From Noviherbaspirillum aerium (GTDB lineage: Bacteria > Pseudomonadota > Gammaproteobacteria > Burkholderiales > Burkholderiaceae_D), in the NCBI RefSeq assembly GCF_008929045.1, contig NZ_VFAH01000032.1, forward strand, positions 1 to 61,618: a stretch of DNA of 61,618 bases. The letters are read 5' to 3'. Shown one piece after another: positions 35,716 to 47,500 of the stretch. The translations under genes were made by a program, and so were the position numbers. Every line of letters starts with the position of its first letter. The stretch's first letter is position 1. The notes under the pieces were generated by a model that did no database searches, was not told where the DNA came from, and worked only from the letters and a program-made list of their open reading frames with translations.

Positions 35716-37145
35716 TCAAACCTGTTTTTCTCTTCTCCGGTTTTCTGCTGGCGGCGGGCGGGACCCTGCTGCACGCCGCCATCCCGTTCGACGGAAACGA
35801 TCCGCAAGCCGAACTCCCCGGCGGCGCGACCACGGTCCATGCCGACGGACGCAATGCGTTCTCGTTCCCCGCCGCCAACCTGAGCGACGAAGAGCGGACC
35901 CGTTTCGCCATCGGCAACTCCTTTTTCCGCCGCAACTGGGTGCAGGCGCCGGCCTCCACCACTGCGCGCGACGGACTCGGCCCCCATTTCATTGCACGCT
36001 CCTGCGGCGGTTGCCACGTGCAGGACGGCAGGGCGGCTCCGCCCGCATTCCGCAAGGGCTTGAGCGATGAGCAGCCGGTGGGCCTGCTGCTGCGACTGTC
36101 CGTGCCGGGCAGGGACGAACACGGTGCGCCGAAACCGGAACCGACTTACGGCGATCAGTTCAGCACCATGGCGGTGCGTGGCGTGAAGCCGGAAGGCGAA
36201 GTGCGGATGCGCTGGCAGGAAGTGCGCGGCCGTTTCGCCGACGGCACTTCCTACACCCTGCAAAAGCCGCTGTATGGTTTTCGCAATCTCGGCTACGGCC
36301 CCATGTCCAGGGATGTGCTGGTGAGTCCGCGCATTGCACCGCAGCTGATCGGGGCCGGCCTGCTGGAAGCCATTCCCGAACAGGAAATCCTGAACAATGC
36401 CGCGATGCAGGCCGCAGCCCCTGGTCCGGTCAAGGGCGTGCCGAACCGGGTCTGGGATGCGTTCGCCGCGCGCGAAATGATCGGCCGTTTCGGCTGGAAG
36501 GCCAATGTGGCCACGCTTGCGCATCAGACGGCCGGCGCATTCGTGGGAGACATCGGCATCACCTCGTCGAAATTTCCAAGCGAAACCTGCTCGCAGGCGC
36601 AGAAGGACTGCCTCTCGGCGAAGAACGGCAGTGATGCCGCCACCCGAGTGGAAATCGATGACGAGACGCTCGCCAATGTGATCTTCTACCAGGCCGTGCT
36701 TGCGCCGCCCGTGCGCCGGATGAAGGATGCGGGTAGTTTGCAGCAGGGGCAGCGCCTGTTCATGCAGGCGCAATGCGCGGCATGCCACCGGCCGAGCTAT
36801 ACCACAGGCGCCGGACCTTTCCCCAGCCTGTCAAGCAAGGCGCTGCAGGGCCAAAAGATTTGGCCGTACACCGATCTGCTGTTGCATGACATGGGCGAGG
36901 GTCTGGCGGACGGGCGTCCGGATTACGCCGCCAACGGCAGGCAGTGGCGCACACCTCCGCTGTGGGGAATCGGTTTGATCAAGGACGTCAACGGCCATAC
37001 CCGGCTGCTGCATGACGGCCGGGCGGACGGCGTGCTGGAAGCCATTCTCTGGCATGGCGGCGAAGCGGAAGAAAGCAGGCAGCAGGTGTTGAAGATGAAC
37101 CCGGCCGAGCGCGCAGCACTCGTGAAATTCGTGGAGTCCTTATGA
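35712..37145 (+). CDS. Di-heme oxidoreductase (DUF1111 family)
   Basis: This 477-residue secreted cytochrome has two c-type heme sites, CGGCH in ARSCGGCHVQDGRAAPP and CAACH in MQAQCAACHRPSY, with DUF1111 blocks such as RRNWVQAPAST and LLHDMGEGLADGRPD. The family is called di-heme oxidoredictase and usually sits beside imelysin genes; a redox role in iron handling such as ferric reduction or Fe(II) oxidation is inferred. The GTG start at 35712 overlaps the previous stop; the gene overlaps the second imelysin start by ATGA. Confidence 0.9.
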   Translation: MIKPVFLFSGFLLAAGGTLLHAAIPFDGNDPQAELPGGATTVHADGRNAFSFPAANLSDEERTRFAIGNSFFRRNWVQAPASTTARDGLGPHFIARSCGGCHVQDGRAAPPAFRKGLSDEQPVGLLLRLSVPGRDEHGAPKPEPTYGDQFSTMAVRGVKPEGEVRMRWQEVRGRFADGTSYTLQKPLYGFRNLGYGPMSRDVLVSPRIAPQLIGAGLLEAIPEQEILNNAAMQAAAPGPVKGVPNRVWDAFAAREMIGRFGWKANVATLAHQTAGAFVGDIGITSSKFPSETCSQAQKDCLSAKNGSDAATRVEIDDETLANVIFYQAVLAPPVRRMKDAGSLQQGQRLFMQAQCAACHRPSYTTGAGPFPSLSSKALQGQKIWPYTDLLLHDMGEGLADGRPDYAANGRQWRTPPLWGIGLIKDVNGHTRLLHDGRADGVLEAILWHGGEAEESRQQVLKMNPAERAALVKFVESL

Positions 37146-38221
37146 CCAGGCTGCATCGACGGCAAATCCTCAAACTGACCCTTGCCGCTGTGCTGTCCAC
37201 TTCAGCGACGGCGACTCTCGCCCAGCTCTCCGGGCAGGACGTCGCCGTGCCGCTGTACAAGCCGGCGGATGTGGTCAATGGCTTATACCGGCATTGGGGC
37301 CAGCCGCGCGCGGTCGCGTTCCTGAACGCGGCGAAGGAACTGCAGCAGGCATTGACGTCATATTGCGGCGCTTCGCCTGCAAATCCTTCGGCACCGCTCG
37401 CGACGGCGAGGAGCGCCTGGGAAGCCGGCGTGTCCGCCTGGGAGCGGCTTGCCGCCGTGCCCTTCGGCCCGCTCATCGAGCGGCGTTCGATACGTGCCAT
37501 CGATTTCACGCCGACGCGTCCGCAACTGATTGAACGGGCCATCAAGCAGGCGCCCCGCGGCGCGGCCGCAATGGAAAGGATCGGCACGCCCGCCAAGGGC
37601 TTTCCCGCGCTCGAGTGGCTGTTGTGGGAAAAGCCGGTCTCGCCGGGCGCTCAAGCCTGTGCGTATGCGGAAGAAGTCGCCGCCGACATTGTTCGCGAGG
37701 CGGATGCGATTCACCGCGCATTTGCCGGCGCCACGCCGGCAGAGTGGGAAAGCGACATGACTTCGGCGGCATTCACCGAGTTCATCAACCAGTGGGTCGG
37801 CTCGGCGGAGCGGCTGCGCTGGCAGCAAATCGAAAGGCCGGTGCGTGAAAGGAATTCCGCTTCGCGCAGCGCGGTGCGTTTCCCCAGATCGGCCAGCGGC
37901 GCCACGGCGCGCAGCTGGGCTGCGCATTGGGAATCGCTGCGCGCGCTGGCCATTTCCACCGGGCAGGATGCGCCAAGGCCCGGCGACGCCGTGATTCCCA
38001 TCGATCTCTATCTTCGCGGGCGAGGACAAGGGGCCCTGGCCGAGCGCTGGAAGACAAGCGTCATGCAGGCGGATTCCCAAATGCGCGGCATCTCGCCCGG
38101 CGCACAAAACCGCTTGCTCCCGGCTGCCAAAAGCCTGGCGGCGACGAAACGGATGGCGGAAGATGAAGTGGCGCCGGCGCTCAACGTCAGTATCGGTTTC
38201 TCGGATGCGGACGGCGACTGA
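37142..38221 (+). CDS. Imelysin-family protein 2, altered metal motif
   Basis: This 359-residue secreted protein is a second M75-type imelysin with a Tat- or Sec-type N-terminus (RRQILKLTLAAVLST). In the first imelysin the motif reads GWHAIEFMLWGQ; here the equivalent is GFPALEWLLW, so the His is Pro while the Glu remains. The C-terminal helix block has no HSCF sequence. It may therefore have lost one metal ligand and serve a different role in the same complex. The next gene starts inside its last codons. Confidence 0.85.
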   Translation: MTRLHRRQILKLTLAAVLSTSATATLAQLSGQDVAVPLYKPADVVNGLYRHWGQPRAVAFLNAAKELQQALTSYCGASPANPSAPLATARSAWEAGVSAWERLAAVPFGPLIERRSIRAIDFTPTRPQLIERAIKQAPRGAAAMERIGTPAKGFPALEWLLWEKPVSPGAQACAYAEEVAADIVREADAIHRAFAGATPAEWESDMTSAAFTEFINQWVGSAERLRWQQIERPVRERNSASRSAVRFPRSASGATARSWAAHWESLRALAISTGQDAPRPGDAVIPIDLYLRGRGQGALAERWKTSVMQADSQMRGISPGAQNRLLPAAKSLAATKRMAEDEVAPALNVSIGFSDADGD

Positions 38222-39317
38222 AAAACTGCTGGCGCGCCGTCGCCTGGTGATGGTGTCATTGCTGTGCGGCGTCATGCCTGCATGGAGCGCGGCAAAATCA
38301 GCAACTTCAACAACGCCAGCAATGCCAGCGGGCCGGACCAGCCGGCCGCGGCTGGCGGCGGCCTGGAATGACGGCAGCGGCCATCATGTCGGTATTCTTC
38401 AGCCGCGCGGACATGGCATGTCGGCGGTGTCCAGCCTTGAAGTACCCACGCGTGCCCACGGGCTGATGGCGGAAGCGGACGGCAGCATTCTTGCGCTTGC
38501 ACGCCGGCCCGGCGACTGGATGGTCCGCTGGCATCCCGAGCGCCGCAAGCCGCAGTGGGTCTGGGCGGAAGCGGACCGCGCCTTCAATGGCCATGCGGCA
38601 AGGAGCGCGGACGGCAAGCGCATCTTCACCACCGAGACGGATCTTGATTCGGGAAAGGGGCTGATCGGCGTCTGGGATGCGCGCGGACTTGAAAAGCAGG
38701 GCGAGTGGCCAACCCGGGGGATCGATGCGCATGAAATCCTGGTTGACGGCGCTTCACTCCTGGTTGCCAATGGCGGCGTGCCCACCCAGCCCGAGACAGG
38801 CCGGGCCAAGCGCGATCTGCACAAGATGGATTCTTCCCTGGTTCGCCTCGATGCCCGCGATGGATCCATGCTGGGCCAGTGGCGGCTCGACGACAGCCGG
38901 CTGAGCCTGCGGCACCTTGCCCGCAACGGAGACCTGATCGGTATCGCCATGCAGGCCGAACACGATACTCCGGCACAGCGGGAAGCCGCGCCCGTCCTGG
39001 CCGTCTTTGATGGCGGCGTCCTGACTCTCCCCGAGAATGCGAAAACAGCTTCCCTGCGCGGCTACGGCGGCGACATTGCAGCCTGGCGGGATGGCTTCGC
39101 CGTCAGCGCGCCGCGCGCCCACAGCGTGGCTTGCTGGCGCCCCCGATCCGGTTGGCAGGCAGGCCTGTCGCTGCAGGAAGCCTGCGCGCTCGCCAACCGG
39201 GACCGGGATTTGTGGGCTGGCGGAAGCATGCAGGCGCACGGTGCCGGCCCGGACCTCCATGCGGAACTCGACCTGCCGGCCAGGCTGCGCCTGGACAATC
39301 ACTGGGTTGTCATTTGA
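38205..39317 (+). CDS. DUF1513 beta-propeller-like periplasmic protein
   Basis: This 370-residue protein matches the DUF1513 family, found as the last gene of imelysin iron operons. A signal-like hydrophobic stretch (RRLVMVSLLCGVMPAWSAA) is followed by repeats with blade-like patterns: AAWNDGSGHHVGIL, RAHGLMAEADGSILALARRPGDW, FNGHAARSADGKRIFTTETD and IDAHEILVDGASLLVANGG. ATG 38205 overlaps the preceding gene by 17 bases; a GTG/ATG further upstream would overlap more. Function is unknown; a scaffold role for the iron machinery is inferred from operon context. Confidence 0.85.
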   Translation: MRTATEKLLARRRLVMVSLLCGVMPAWSAAKSATSTTPAMPAGRTSRPRLAAAWNDGSGHHVGILQPRGHGMSAVSSLEVPTRAHGLMAEADGSILALARRPGDWMVRWHPERRKPQWVWAEADRAFNGHAARSADGKRIFTTETDLDSGKGLIGVWDARGLEKQGEWPTRGIDAHEILVDGASLLVANGGVPTQPETGRAKRDLHKMDSSLVRLDARDGSMLGQWRLDDSRLSLRHLARNGDLIGIAMQAEHDTPAQREAAPVLAVFDGGVLTLPENAKTASLRGYGGDIAAWRDGFAVSAPRAHSVACWRPRSGWQAGLSLQEACALANRDRDLWAGGSMQAHGAGPDLHAELDLPARLRLDNHWVVI

Positions 39318-39973
39318 TTCCGAACCCATGGCACGGAATGGCTTGGGATGGTTATAAGCCTTCCTGACCGCGAAGGTGTCGTCCAATTCGCGTTTAGGCG
39401 GTCAGATCGAGGCGACTGACTCAAACCTGACTCAAACGGCTGACCGCAGGCCCGGACCCGCTCGCGGTGCCGCCATGCCGTGATGAAGAAAGCGATGCCC
39501 GGGATAAGGTTTGCGGCATCCGTATCCGCCACCGTGAAAACGCCGTCAAGGAGCGGGGCGGAATAAAGTTCCCTACCGTGTCCGCGAAGAAGATTTCCTC
39601 GTCCTGTCCTGGTCGTGGATGACATCCCCTCATGTCTGCCCGCTTGACCAAAAGGCAAGTTTCCGCAGGCCGCCGGGGTGCGGCACTTATGCCTTCCGAC
39701 AAACGTCTACAATGAGCGTCACGCCCAGGAACGAAGGCAAAGCAAGCCAATCCCGGATGCTGGCAAACAGTACGATACAAATGGCGTCGCCACAGACAAC
39801 AATCCGATACATTGCACTGGCAAAATGCAAGCATGGCGACGTCGGCCTCATTCATGCCCGTGCCATGCATGCGTTGCATTCGGCCCGCCTCATCCGATCA
39901 CCAACATCACTTCGCTGGATTTCTCATGACAAATGCACACCATAGGCTCGTCGCGAGGCACAAGGAACACTGA
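39318..39973. other. Intergenic region before the efflux operon
   Basis: No gene is supported. Open frames on the minus strand at 39299-39658 and 39421-39879 overlap and show no ribosome-binding site or domain. A short direct repeat CTGACTCAAAC occurs at about 39416 and 39428. The efflux operon's promoter should be in its right half; no regulator gene is adjacent. Confidence 0.4.
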
Positions 39974-41401
39974 ATGGACCAACGAGCCGAACCACCTGTT
40001 TCAAAAGTTGCAACGACGGTGCCCAAGCGCAAACTGCCGATCGGAAGCATCATCGCTGTCATTGCGCTGGCGCTGCTTGCCTGGCTCGCCTGGTACCTGA
40101 CCCATCCCTCATCGGAAAATGCGGGCGGCCCGCCGGGTGCTGCGGGGGCTTCGGGTGCTCCGGCGCCGCAGGCCCGCCGGGGACCGCCGCCTACCACGGT
40201 GGGCGTGGCAACCGTGGAGCGTGTCGATATTCCGGTGACGGTGGACGCGCTCGGCACCGTCGCCGCCTCGGCCACCGCGGTGGTCCGGCCCCAGGTGTCG
40301 GGCGTGCTCAAGGAAGTGTTGTTCACCGAGGGCCAGACGGTGCGCGCCGGTCAGCTCATGGCCATCATCGACCCGCGCCAGTTCGAAGCGGCGTTGATGC
40401 AGGCCAGCGGCCAGCGTCAGCGTGACGAGGCCCAATTGCAGAATGCCCGGGTGCTGCTCGAGCGCTACAAGACCTTGCTCGAACAGGACTCGATCGCCCG
40501 CCAGGAGGTTGACACGCAGGCTGCGCTGGTCAAGCAGCTTGAAGGAACGGTGGTTGTCGACAAGGCGGCCGAGGCGGCGGCAAAGCTCAATCTCGGCTAT
40601 ACCAGAATTGTCGCGCCGATCAGCGGCAGGGTTGGCTTGAGGGCAATCGATGTCGGCAACCTGGTGAGTGCCGGCGATGCCAACGGCATTGCCGATATTA
40701 CCCAGGTATCGCCGATCGACGTGGAATTCTCGCTGCCCCAGGATATGGTGCCGGAGGTGCGCACACGCATCAACGAGGGCGCCAGCCTGCCGGTGACGGT
40801 ACTCGACCGCAATCGCCGCAATGAATTGGATACCGGTAAATTTCTTGCGCTGGACAATCAGGTGGATACGCAGACCGGCACGATCCGGGCCAAAGGCCGC
40901 TTCGCCAATGCGAAGTCACTGCTGTTTCCCAGCCAGTTCGTCAATGTAAGGCTGCTGCTGCGCACGATCGAGGGGGCTTCCGTCGTGCCGGTGTCCGCGG
41001 TGCGCCACGGCATGAACGGCGATTTCGTCTATGTCCTCGATGCCGCCGAGCGTACGGTGTCCTTGCGATCGGTGAAGCGCGGGCAGTCCATGGTGGACAA
41101 GGTGGAAATCGTTTCCGGATTGAAGCCGGGCGAACAGGTCATTACCGAGGGCGCGGACCGGCTCAAGGATGGGGCGAAAGTGACGCTGTCGAGCGATCGT
41201 CCGGGCGGCAACCGCGCTCCCGGCGCGCGCCGCGGCAATGCGGGCGGGGATGGCAACGGCAACTCGGGGCAGGGCGCCCGGGAAGGCGGGCGTCCGAATG
41301 CTTCGAATGCCCCGAATGTCGAGCAGGGCGGCGCCTCACCCCTGCCGGCCACGCCATCCGCCGGCGAACCCCGCCGCAACCGCGAGGCGCCGAGCCAATG
41401 A
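39974..41401 (+). CDS. mdtA: RND efflux periplasmic adaptor (MdtA-like)
   Basis: This 475-residue membrane-fusion protein has one N-terminal membrane helix ([20 protein letters not shown]), a lipoyl-like segment ([30 protein letters not shown]), an alpha-hairpin ([17 protein letters not shown]-like), and beta-barrel segments ([21 protein letters not shown]). It links the two pump subunits to the outer membrane channel. The C-terminal 70 residues after [10 protein letters not shown] are Gly/Asn/Pro-rich and low in complexity. ATG 39974 follows AAGG by eight bases. The symbol is by family likeness and gene order. Confidence 0.88.
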   Translation: MDQRAEPPVSKVATTVPKRKLPIGSIIAVIALALLAWLAWYLTHPSSENAGGPPGAAGASGAPAPQARRGPPPTTVGVATVERVDIPVTVDALGTVAASATAVVRPQVSGVLKEVLFTEGQTVRAGQLMAIIDPRQFEAALMQASGQRQRDEAQLQNARVLLERYKTLLEQDSIARQEVDTQAALVKQLEGTVVVDKAAEAAAKLNLGYTRIVAPISGRVGLRAIDVGNLVSAGDANGIADITQVSPIDVEFSLPQDMVPEVRTRINEGASLPVTVLDRNRRNELDTGKFLALDNQVDTQTGTIRAKGRFANAKSLLFPSQFVNVRLLLRTIEGASVVPVSAVRHGMNGDFVYVLDAAERTVSLRSVKRGQSMVDKVEIVSGLKPGEQVITEGADRLKDGAKVTLSSDRPGGNRAPGARRGNAGGDGNGNSGQGAREGGRPNASNAPNVEQGGASPLPATPSAGEPRRNREAPSQ

Positions 41402-41447
41402 TGCAGGCAACACAGGCGCCGCCAATACCCAGACTGGGAGCCATGCA

Positions 41448-44400
41448 ATGAATCCTTCCCGGCCATTCATCCAGCGGCCGGTGGCCACGTCGCTGTTCAT
41501 GCTGGCGATCGTCCTTGCCGGCATCATCGGCTTCCGCTTCCTTCCGCTGTCGGCATTGCCGCAGGTCGATTTTCCGACCATCCAGGTGCAGACGCTCTAT
41601 CCCGGCGCCAGCCCGGAAGTGATGAGCCAGACGGTGACCGCGCCGCTTGAACGCCAGTTCGGGCAGATGTCCGGCCTGCAGCGCATGAGTTCCACCAGCG
41701 CCTCCGGCGTATCCATCGTGACGCTGCAATTCGGTCTCGGTCAGACGCTCGACGTGGCCGAACAGGAAGTCCAGGCGGCCATCAATGCGGGCGGCTCGCT
41801 GCTGCCGGCCGACCTGCCCGCGCCTCCGGTGTATGCCAAGATCAATCCGGCGGATGCCCCGGTGCTGACGCTGGCCATCACCTCCGATACGCTGCCGCTG
41901 ACGGAAGTGCAGAATATGGTCAACACGCGCCTGGCATTGAAGATCAGCCAGGTGCCCGGCGTCGGCCTGGTGACGCTCAACGGCGGACAACGCCCCGCCG
42001 TACGCATCCAGGCCGATACTCAGGCGCTGGCTTCCTACGGCCTGGGGCTCGACACCTTGCGCAGCGCGATCACCGCCGCCAATGCCAACGGCGCGAAGGG
42101 CAGCTTCGACGGCCCGACCCGTTCCTACAGCATCAATTCCAACGACCAGCTGCTGACGGTGGCCGATTACGAGGCCCTGATCGTTGCCTACCGCAACGGC
42201 GCGCCGGTGCGGCTGTCGCATGTGGCTCAAGTCGTGGAAAGCGCGGAAAACGTCCGGCTCGGCGCATGGGCCAACATGAAGCCGGCCATCATTCTCAATG
42301 TCCAGCGCCAGCCGGGCGCGAACGTGATCGCCACCGTCGATGCGATCAAGGCCCGCCTGCCCGAGCTGCAGGCGGGCCTGCCGGAATCGCTGCGCGTCGA
42401 TGTGCTGAGCGACCGCACCACCGGCATCCGCGCTTCGGTCGAGCACGTCGAGATGGAGCTGGTGCTGGCCGTGGTGCTGGTGGTGCTCGTCATTTTCGCC
42501 TTCCTGCATGATCTGCGGGCCACCGTCATCGCCAGCCTCGCGGTGCCGATTTCGCTGATCGGCACCTGCGGCGCGATGTACCTGCTCGGCTACAGCCTGA
42601 ACAACCTGAGCCTGATGGCCCTGACCATCGCCACGGGGTTCGTGGTCGATGACGCCATCGTCATGATCGAGAACATCGCCCGCTATATCGAGGAGGGCGA
42701 GACGCCGATGGCCGCGGCGCTCAAGGGCGCGGCGCAGATCGGCTTCACCATCATTTCCCTGACCGTTTCGCTGATCGCGGTGTTGATTCCCCTGCTGTTC
42801 ATGGGCGACGTGATCGGACGGCTGTTCCGCGAATTCGCCGTCACGCTGTCGATCACCATCCTGATTTCCGGACTGGTGTCGCTCACGCTGGTGCCCATGA
42901 TGTCCGCCCGCTGGCTGCATGGCCCCGGCGAGGAACGCAGGGAGAGCAAACTGCAGCGCATGTTCGACAGGGTTGTCGTGCGCTATGACCGGAGCCTGCA
43001 ATGGGTGCTGGCGCGCCAGGGTCTGACGCTCGCCGTGGCCTTGCTGACGCTGGTGCTGACCGCCGTGCTCTACATCGTGATCCCGAAGGGGCTCTTCCCG
43101 GTGCAGGATACCGGCCAGCTCCGGGCCCGCCTCGAAGCAACCCAGTCGGTGTCCTACCAGCGCATGGCGCAACTGCAGCAGCTGGCTGCCGAGACCATCC
43201 TGCAAGATCCCGATGTGGACAACCTCAGCTCCGTGGTCGGCGTGGATGCGGCCAACAACACCATGCTTCACACCGGCAGCATGCTGATCAATCTCAAGCG
43301 AGAGCGCAGCGGTTCGCAGCAGGAAACGATGGACCGGTTGCGCGAACGCGTCGCCCGCATTCCCGGCCTGGCGCTTTACCTGCAGCCGACACAGGACCTG
43401 ACCATCGATGCCGAAACCGGACCGACCCAGTTCCGGGTGTCCCTGGAAGGCGCGGACAATGCGACCGTGGTGCAGTGGGCCGACAGGCTGGCACAGCGCA
43501 TGGCAGGCATGCCGGCGCTGCGCAACGTGGTGTCCGACGCGGGTGCCACCGGCGTCTCCGCTTTCGTCAGGATCGACCGCGACACCGCCTCGCGGCTGTC
43601 GGTGACCGCGTCCTCCATTGACGACGCCTTGTACAACGCCTTCGGCCAGCGCATCGTCTCCACCATATTCACCGAGACCAACCAGTACCGGGTCATCCTG
43701 GAAGCCCGGCCCGGACTGCTGTCGACGCCGGAGTCGCTGGGCCTGCTGCCGCTGCGCACCGGCTCCGGCAAGTCCACGCCGTTGTCCGCCGTCGCCACCA
43801 TCACCGAGCGCCCGGCGCCGCTGCAGATCACGCATGTGGCGCAGTTTCCCGCCACCACCCTGGGGTTCGACACCGCCCCCGGCACTTCCCTCGGCAAGGC
43901 GGTCGACGAGGTAAGGCAGGCCGCGAAAGAGATCGGCCTGCCGGGCTCGGTCACCATGAGTTTCCTCGGCGCCGCCGGCGCCTATGAAGCTTCGCTGACC
44001 AATCAGCTGTGGCTGATCCTGGCCGCGCTGGTCTGCGTCTATATCGTGCTGGGCGTGCTGTACGAAAGCTATATCCATCCGCTGACCATCCTGTCGACCC
44101 TGCCCTCGGCCGGCGTGGGCGCCTTGCTGGCGCTGATGGTTACCGGGCAGGGGCTGGGCGTGATCGGCATCATCGGCATCATCCTGCTGATCGGCATCGT
44201 CAAGAAAAACGCCATCATGATGATCGACTTCGCCATCGATGCCGAGCGCAACCAGGGCATGCCGCCGCGTGAAGCGATTCACCAGGCCGCGTTGCTGCGC
44301 TTCCGTCCCATCCTGATGACGACGCTGGCCGCGCTGTTCGCGGCACTGCCGCTGATGTTCGGCTGGGGCGAGGGCGCCGAGCTGCGCAGGCCGCTTGGCC

Positions 44401-44528
44401 TGGCCATTTTCGGCGGACTGATCGTCAGCCAGGTGCTGACCCTGTTCACCACGCCCGTCATCTATCTCGCCTTCGACCGGCTCGGGCGGCGCTGGACAGG
44501 GCGCGGCACGAACGAGGTGGTTGCGTGA
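41448..44528 (+). CDS. mdtB: RND efflux pump subunit (MdtB-like)
   Basis: This 1026-residue inner membrane pump has the RND fold with 12 membrane helices in two repeats: [21 protein letters not shown] at the start, [21 protein letters not shown] with the proton-relay region, and the second-half motifs [18 protein letters not shown] and [20 protein letters not shown]. It is in the hydrophobe/amphiphile group with MdtC as heteromeric partner. ATG 41448 follows GGGAG by seven bases; the longer open frame upstream is out of family. The stop overlaps the GTG of the next gene by four bases. Confidence 0.92.
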   Translation: MNPSRPFIQRPVATSLFMLAIVLAGIIGFRFLPLSALPQVDFPTIQVQTLYPGASPEVMSQTVTAPLERQFGQMSGLQRMSSTSASGVSIVTLQFGLGQTLDVAEQEVQAAINAGGSLLPADLPAPPVYAKINPADAPVLTLAITSDTLPLTEVQNMVNTRLALKISQVPGVGLVTLNGGQRPAVRIQADTQALASYGLGLDTLRSAITAANANGAKGSFDGPTRSYSINSNDQLLTVADYEALIVAYRNGAPVRLSHVAQVVESAENVRLGAWANMKPAIILNVQRQPGANVIATVDAIKARLPELQAGLPESLRVDVLSDRTTGIRASVEHVEMELVLAVVLVVLVIFAFLHDLRATVIASLAVPISLIGTCGAMYLLGYSLNNLSLMALTIATGFVVDDAIVMIENIARYIEEGETPMAAALKGAAQIGFTIISLTVSLIAVLIPLLFMGDVIGRLFREFAVTLSITILISGLVSLTLVPMMSARWLHGPGEERRESKLQRMFDRVVVRYDRSLQWVLARQGLTLAVALLTLVLTAVLYIVIPKGLFPVQDTGQLRARLEATQSVSYQRMAQLQQLAAETILQDPDVDNLSSVVGVDAANNTMLHTGSMLINLKRERSGSQQETMDRLRERVARIPGLALYLQPTQDLTIDAETGPTQFRVSLEGADNATVVQWADRLAQRMAGMPALRNVVSDAGATGVSAFVRIDRDTASRLSVTASSIDDALYNAFGQRIVSTIFTETNQYRVILEARPGLLSTPESLGLLPLRTGSGKSTPLSAVATITERPAPLQITHVAQFPATTLGFDTAPGTSLGKAVDEVRQAAKEIGLPGSVTMSFLGAAGAYEASLTNQLWLILAALVCVYIVLGVLYESYIHPLTILSTLPSAGVGALLALMVTGQGLGVIGIIGIILLIGIVKKNAIMMIDFAIDAERNQGMPPREAIHQAALLRFRPILMTTLAALFAALPLMFGWGEGAELRRPLGLAIFGGLIVSQVLTLFTTPVIYLAFDRLGRRWTGRGTNEVVA

Positions 44529-47500
44529 ACCTGTCCGAACCCTTCGTCCGCCGCCCGGTCGCCACCATATTGCTGACGATCGGCATTGCCTTCGCCGGCA
44601 TTGTCGGCTTCTTTGTCCTGCCGGTGTCGCCGCTGCCGCAGGTCGAATATCCGTCGATCACGGTCAGCGCCTCATTGCCCGGCGCCAGCCCGGACACGAT
44701 GGCGACCAGCGTGGCCACTCCGCTGGAGCGGCGGCTTGGTGTGATTGCGGGTGTTAATGAAATGACCTCGACCAGCAACACCGGGTCGACGCGCATCAGC
44801 CTGCAGTTCGACCTCAACCGCAAGATCGATGCCGCCGCCCGCGAAGTGCAGGCGGCGATCAATGCCTCCCGCGTCGATTTGCCAGCCACCCTCAAGAGCA
44901 ATCCGACGTATCGCAAGGTCAGCCCGTCGGCGTCGCCGGTCATCATTCTGGCGCTGACCTCACGCACGCGCTCGCCGGGGCAGATTTACGAAGAAGTCTC
45001 CAACCTGGTGCAGCAGAAGCTGTCCCAGGTGCCCGGCGTGGGCGACGTGGAAATCGGCGGCGGCTCGCTGCCGGCGGTGCGCGTCGAGCTGCTGCCCTTC
45101 GCGCTCAACCGCTATGGCGTGAGCATGGAAGACGTGCGTGCGGCGATCCAGGCCAGCACGGCGAACCGGCCGAAGGGAGCCATCGAAGGCGATGAGCGGC
45201 GGCTGCAGATTTATTCGCAGGCCGATACCGTGAACGGCGGCAAGAGCGCCGCCGACTATCGTGGGCTGGTGGTGGCCTGGCGCAATGGCGCCGCGATCCG
45301 CCTGCAGGATGTCGCGCAAGTCATCGATGGCGTCGAGGACCGGCGGACCATCGGCCTCTTCAACGGCCAGCCGGCGGTCATTGTCCTGGTGACCCAGCAG
45401 CCCGGGGCCAATGTCATCAAGACCGTCGACGGCGTGCGCGCGCTGCTGCCGGAGCTGCAGGAACAGTTGCCGCAGGACGTGCGCCTGCAGGTGGCGTCGG
45501 ACCGCACCAATTCCATCCGTTCATCGCTGCATGAAATCGAATTCACGCTGATTCTTTCGGTGGTCCTGGTGGTGCTGGTCGTCAGCGCGTTCCTGCGCAG
45601 CTTCCGCGCCACCGTCATTCCCGCCGTGGCGACGGTGGTATCGCTGCTGGCCACCTTCGGCATCATGTACGTGCTCGGCTTCAGTCTCAACAACCTCAGC
45701 CTGATGGCCCTGACGGTGGCCACCGGTTTCGTGGTCGACGATGCCATCGTCGTCCTGGAAAACACCAGTCGCCATCTCGAACAGGGCATGGATCGTTTCA
45801 AGGCCGCCCTGCTGGGCGCGCGCGAAGTGGGCTTCACGGTGCTGTCGATCAGCGTGTCGCTGGTGGCCGTGTTCATACCGCTGCTCTTCATGGAAGGACA
45901 GATCGGACGGCTGTTCCGCGAGTTTGCCGTGACGCTGTCGGCGGCGGTCATGATTTCGATGGTGGTATCGCTGACCACCACGCCGATGATGTGCGCGTTG
46001 CTGCTCAAGCCCGCGTCCGAAGGACAGGCAGCAACGCAGCGGGGCCGCCTGTCGCGGTCTTTGTCGGGCTTCTTCGAGCGCAGCTTCGGCTGGGTGCTGC
46101 GCTGCTATGAACGCAGCCTTGACTGGGCCCTGTATCACCGTGCCATCGTCATGTTCATCCTGCTCGCCGTGGTGGGCTTGAATGTCTATCTGTTCATCGC
46201 GGCGCCCAAGGGATTCTTTCCGCAGCAGGATACCGGCCAGATCAACGGCGGCCTGCGCGCCGACCGCAGCATTTCCTTCCAGGCCATGCAGGGCAAGCTG
46301 CAGCAGCTGGTCGACATCATCCGGCGCGATCCCGCGGTAGATACGGTGGTCGGCTTTACCGGCGGACGCCGCGCCGGCGGCGGCTTCATGTTCATCAACC
46401 TCAAGCCGCGCTCGGAGCGGAGTGAAGGAGGGCAGGCCGTCATCGCCCGCCTGCGTCCTCAGCTGGCGCAGGTGACCGGGGTCACGCTGTTTCTGAACAC
46501 GGTGCAAGACCTGCGGGTCGGCGGACGGCAGAGCAATTCCACGTATCTGTACAGCCTGAAAAGCGACAGCAGCGCCGACCTGAAGACCTGGGCGCTGAAG
46601 CTTGCCGAAGCCATGAAGCGGCAGCCGGCCCTGATCGATGTCGATACCGACCAGGCGGAGAACGCGGTCGAAACCTATGTGGAGGTGGATCGCGAAACGG
46701 CCGCTCGCCTGGGCGTCAGTTCGCGCGATGTCGATAACGCCCTGTACAACGCCTTCGGCCAGCGGCAGGTCGCCACCGTCTATGACGAACTGAACCAGTA
46801 TCACGTGGTGATGGAGGTGGCGCCGCAATATGCGAGGAGCCCCGAGGCATTGAAGGACATCTATGTGCCGGTGCGGGCCGGCGGGAACGTGGCCGCTGCT
46901 GCTGGCGCTGTTGCTGGCGCTGCTACCGGCACTGCTACTGCGGCCAACACCGCTGCTGCCGGGGCCGGCGCCGCGACGGCGCCGGCTTCCGCCTCCGCCA
47001 CCGTGTCCAACCCGGCGTTGCGCGATCCGTCCGCCGGCCAGGCCCTGAGCACCGCTCCCAGTACCATGGTGCCGCTGGCCGGCATCGCCCGCTTTGCGGA
47101 ACGGCCGGCTCCCGCCTCCGTCAGCCACGAGGATGCCGAACTCGAAACCACCATTTCCTTCAATCTCGCCGACGGCGCCACGCTGGGCCAGGCGCAGGAT
47201 GCGGTCAAGGCGGCCGAGGCGGAGATCAGCATGCCGACCAATGTGCGCGGCAACTTTGCCGGCGCGGCGCGCAGCTTCCAGGAATCGCAGAGCCAGCAGC
47301 CGCTGCTGATCCTGGCGGCGCTCGTGGTGATTTATATCGTGCTGGGAATCCTGTACGAAAGCCTGGTCCATCCGCTCACCGTGCTGTCGACCTTGCCCTC
47401 GGCCGGCGTCGGAGCGGTACTGGCGCTGCTGCTGTTCAAGATGGATTTTTCCATCATCGCGCTGATCGGCGTGTTCCTGCTCATCGGCATCGTGAAGAAG

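Noticed and set aside
39299-39879. Overlapping minus-strand frames in the gap before the efflux operon
   Set aside because: No ribosome-binding site, no consistent codon use, no domain. A weak likeness to a receiver domain in two different frames was too poor to call a pseudogene.
41163-44282. 1039-residue open frame on the minus strand
   Set aside because: Antisense to mdtB-like gene, with His/Arg/Gln-rich text and no family; a codon-bias artefact.
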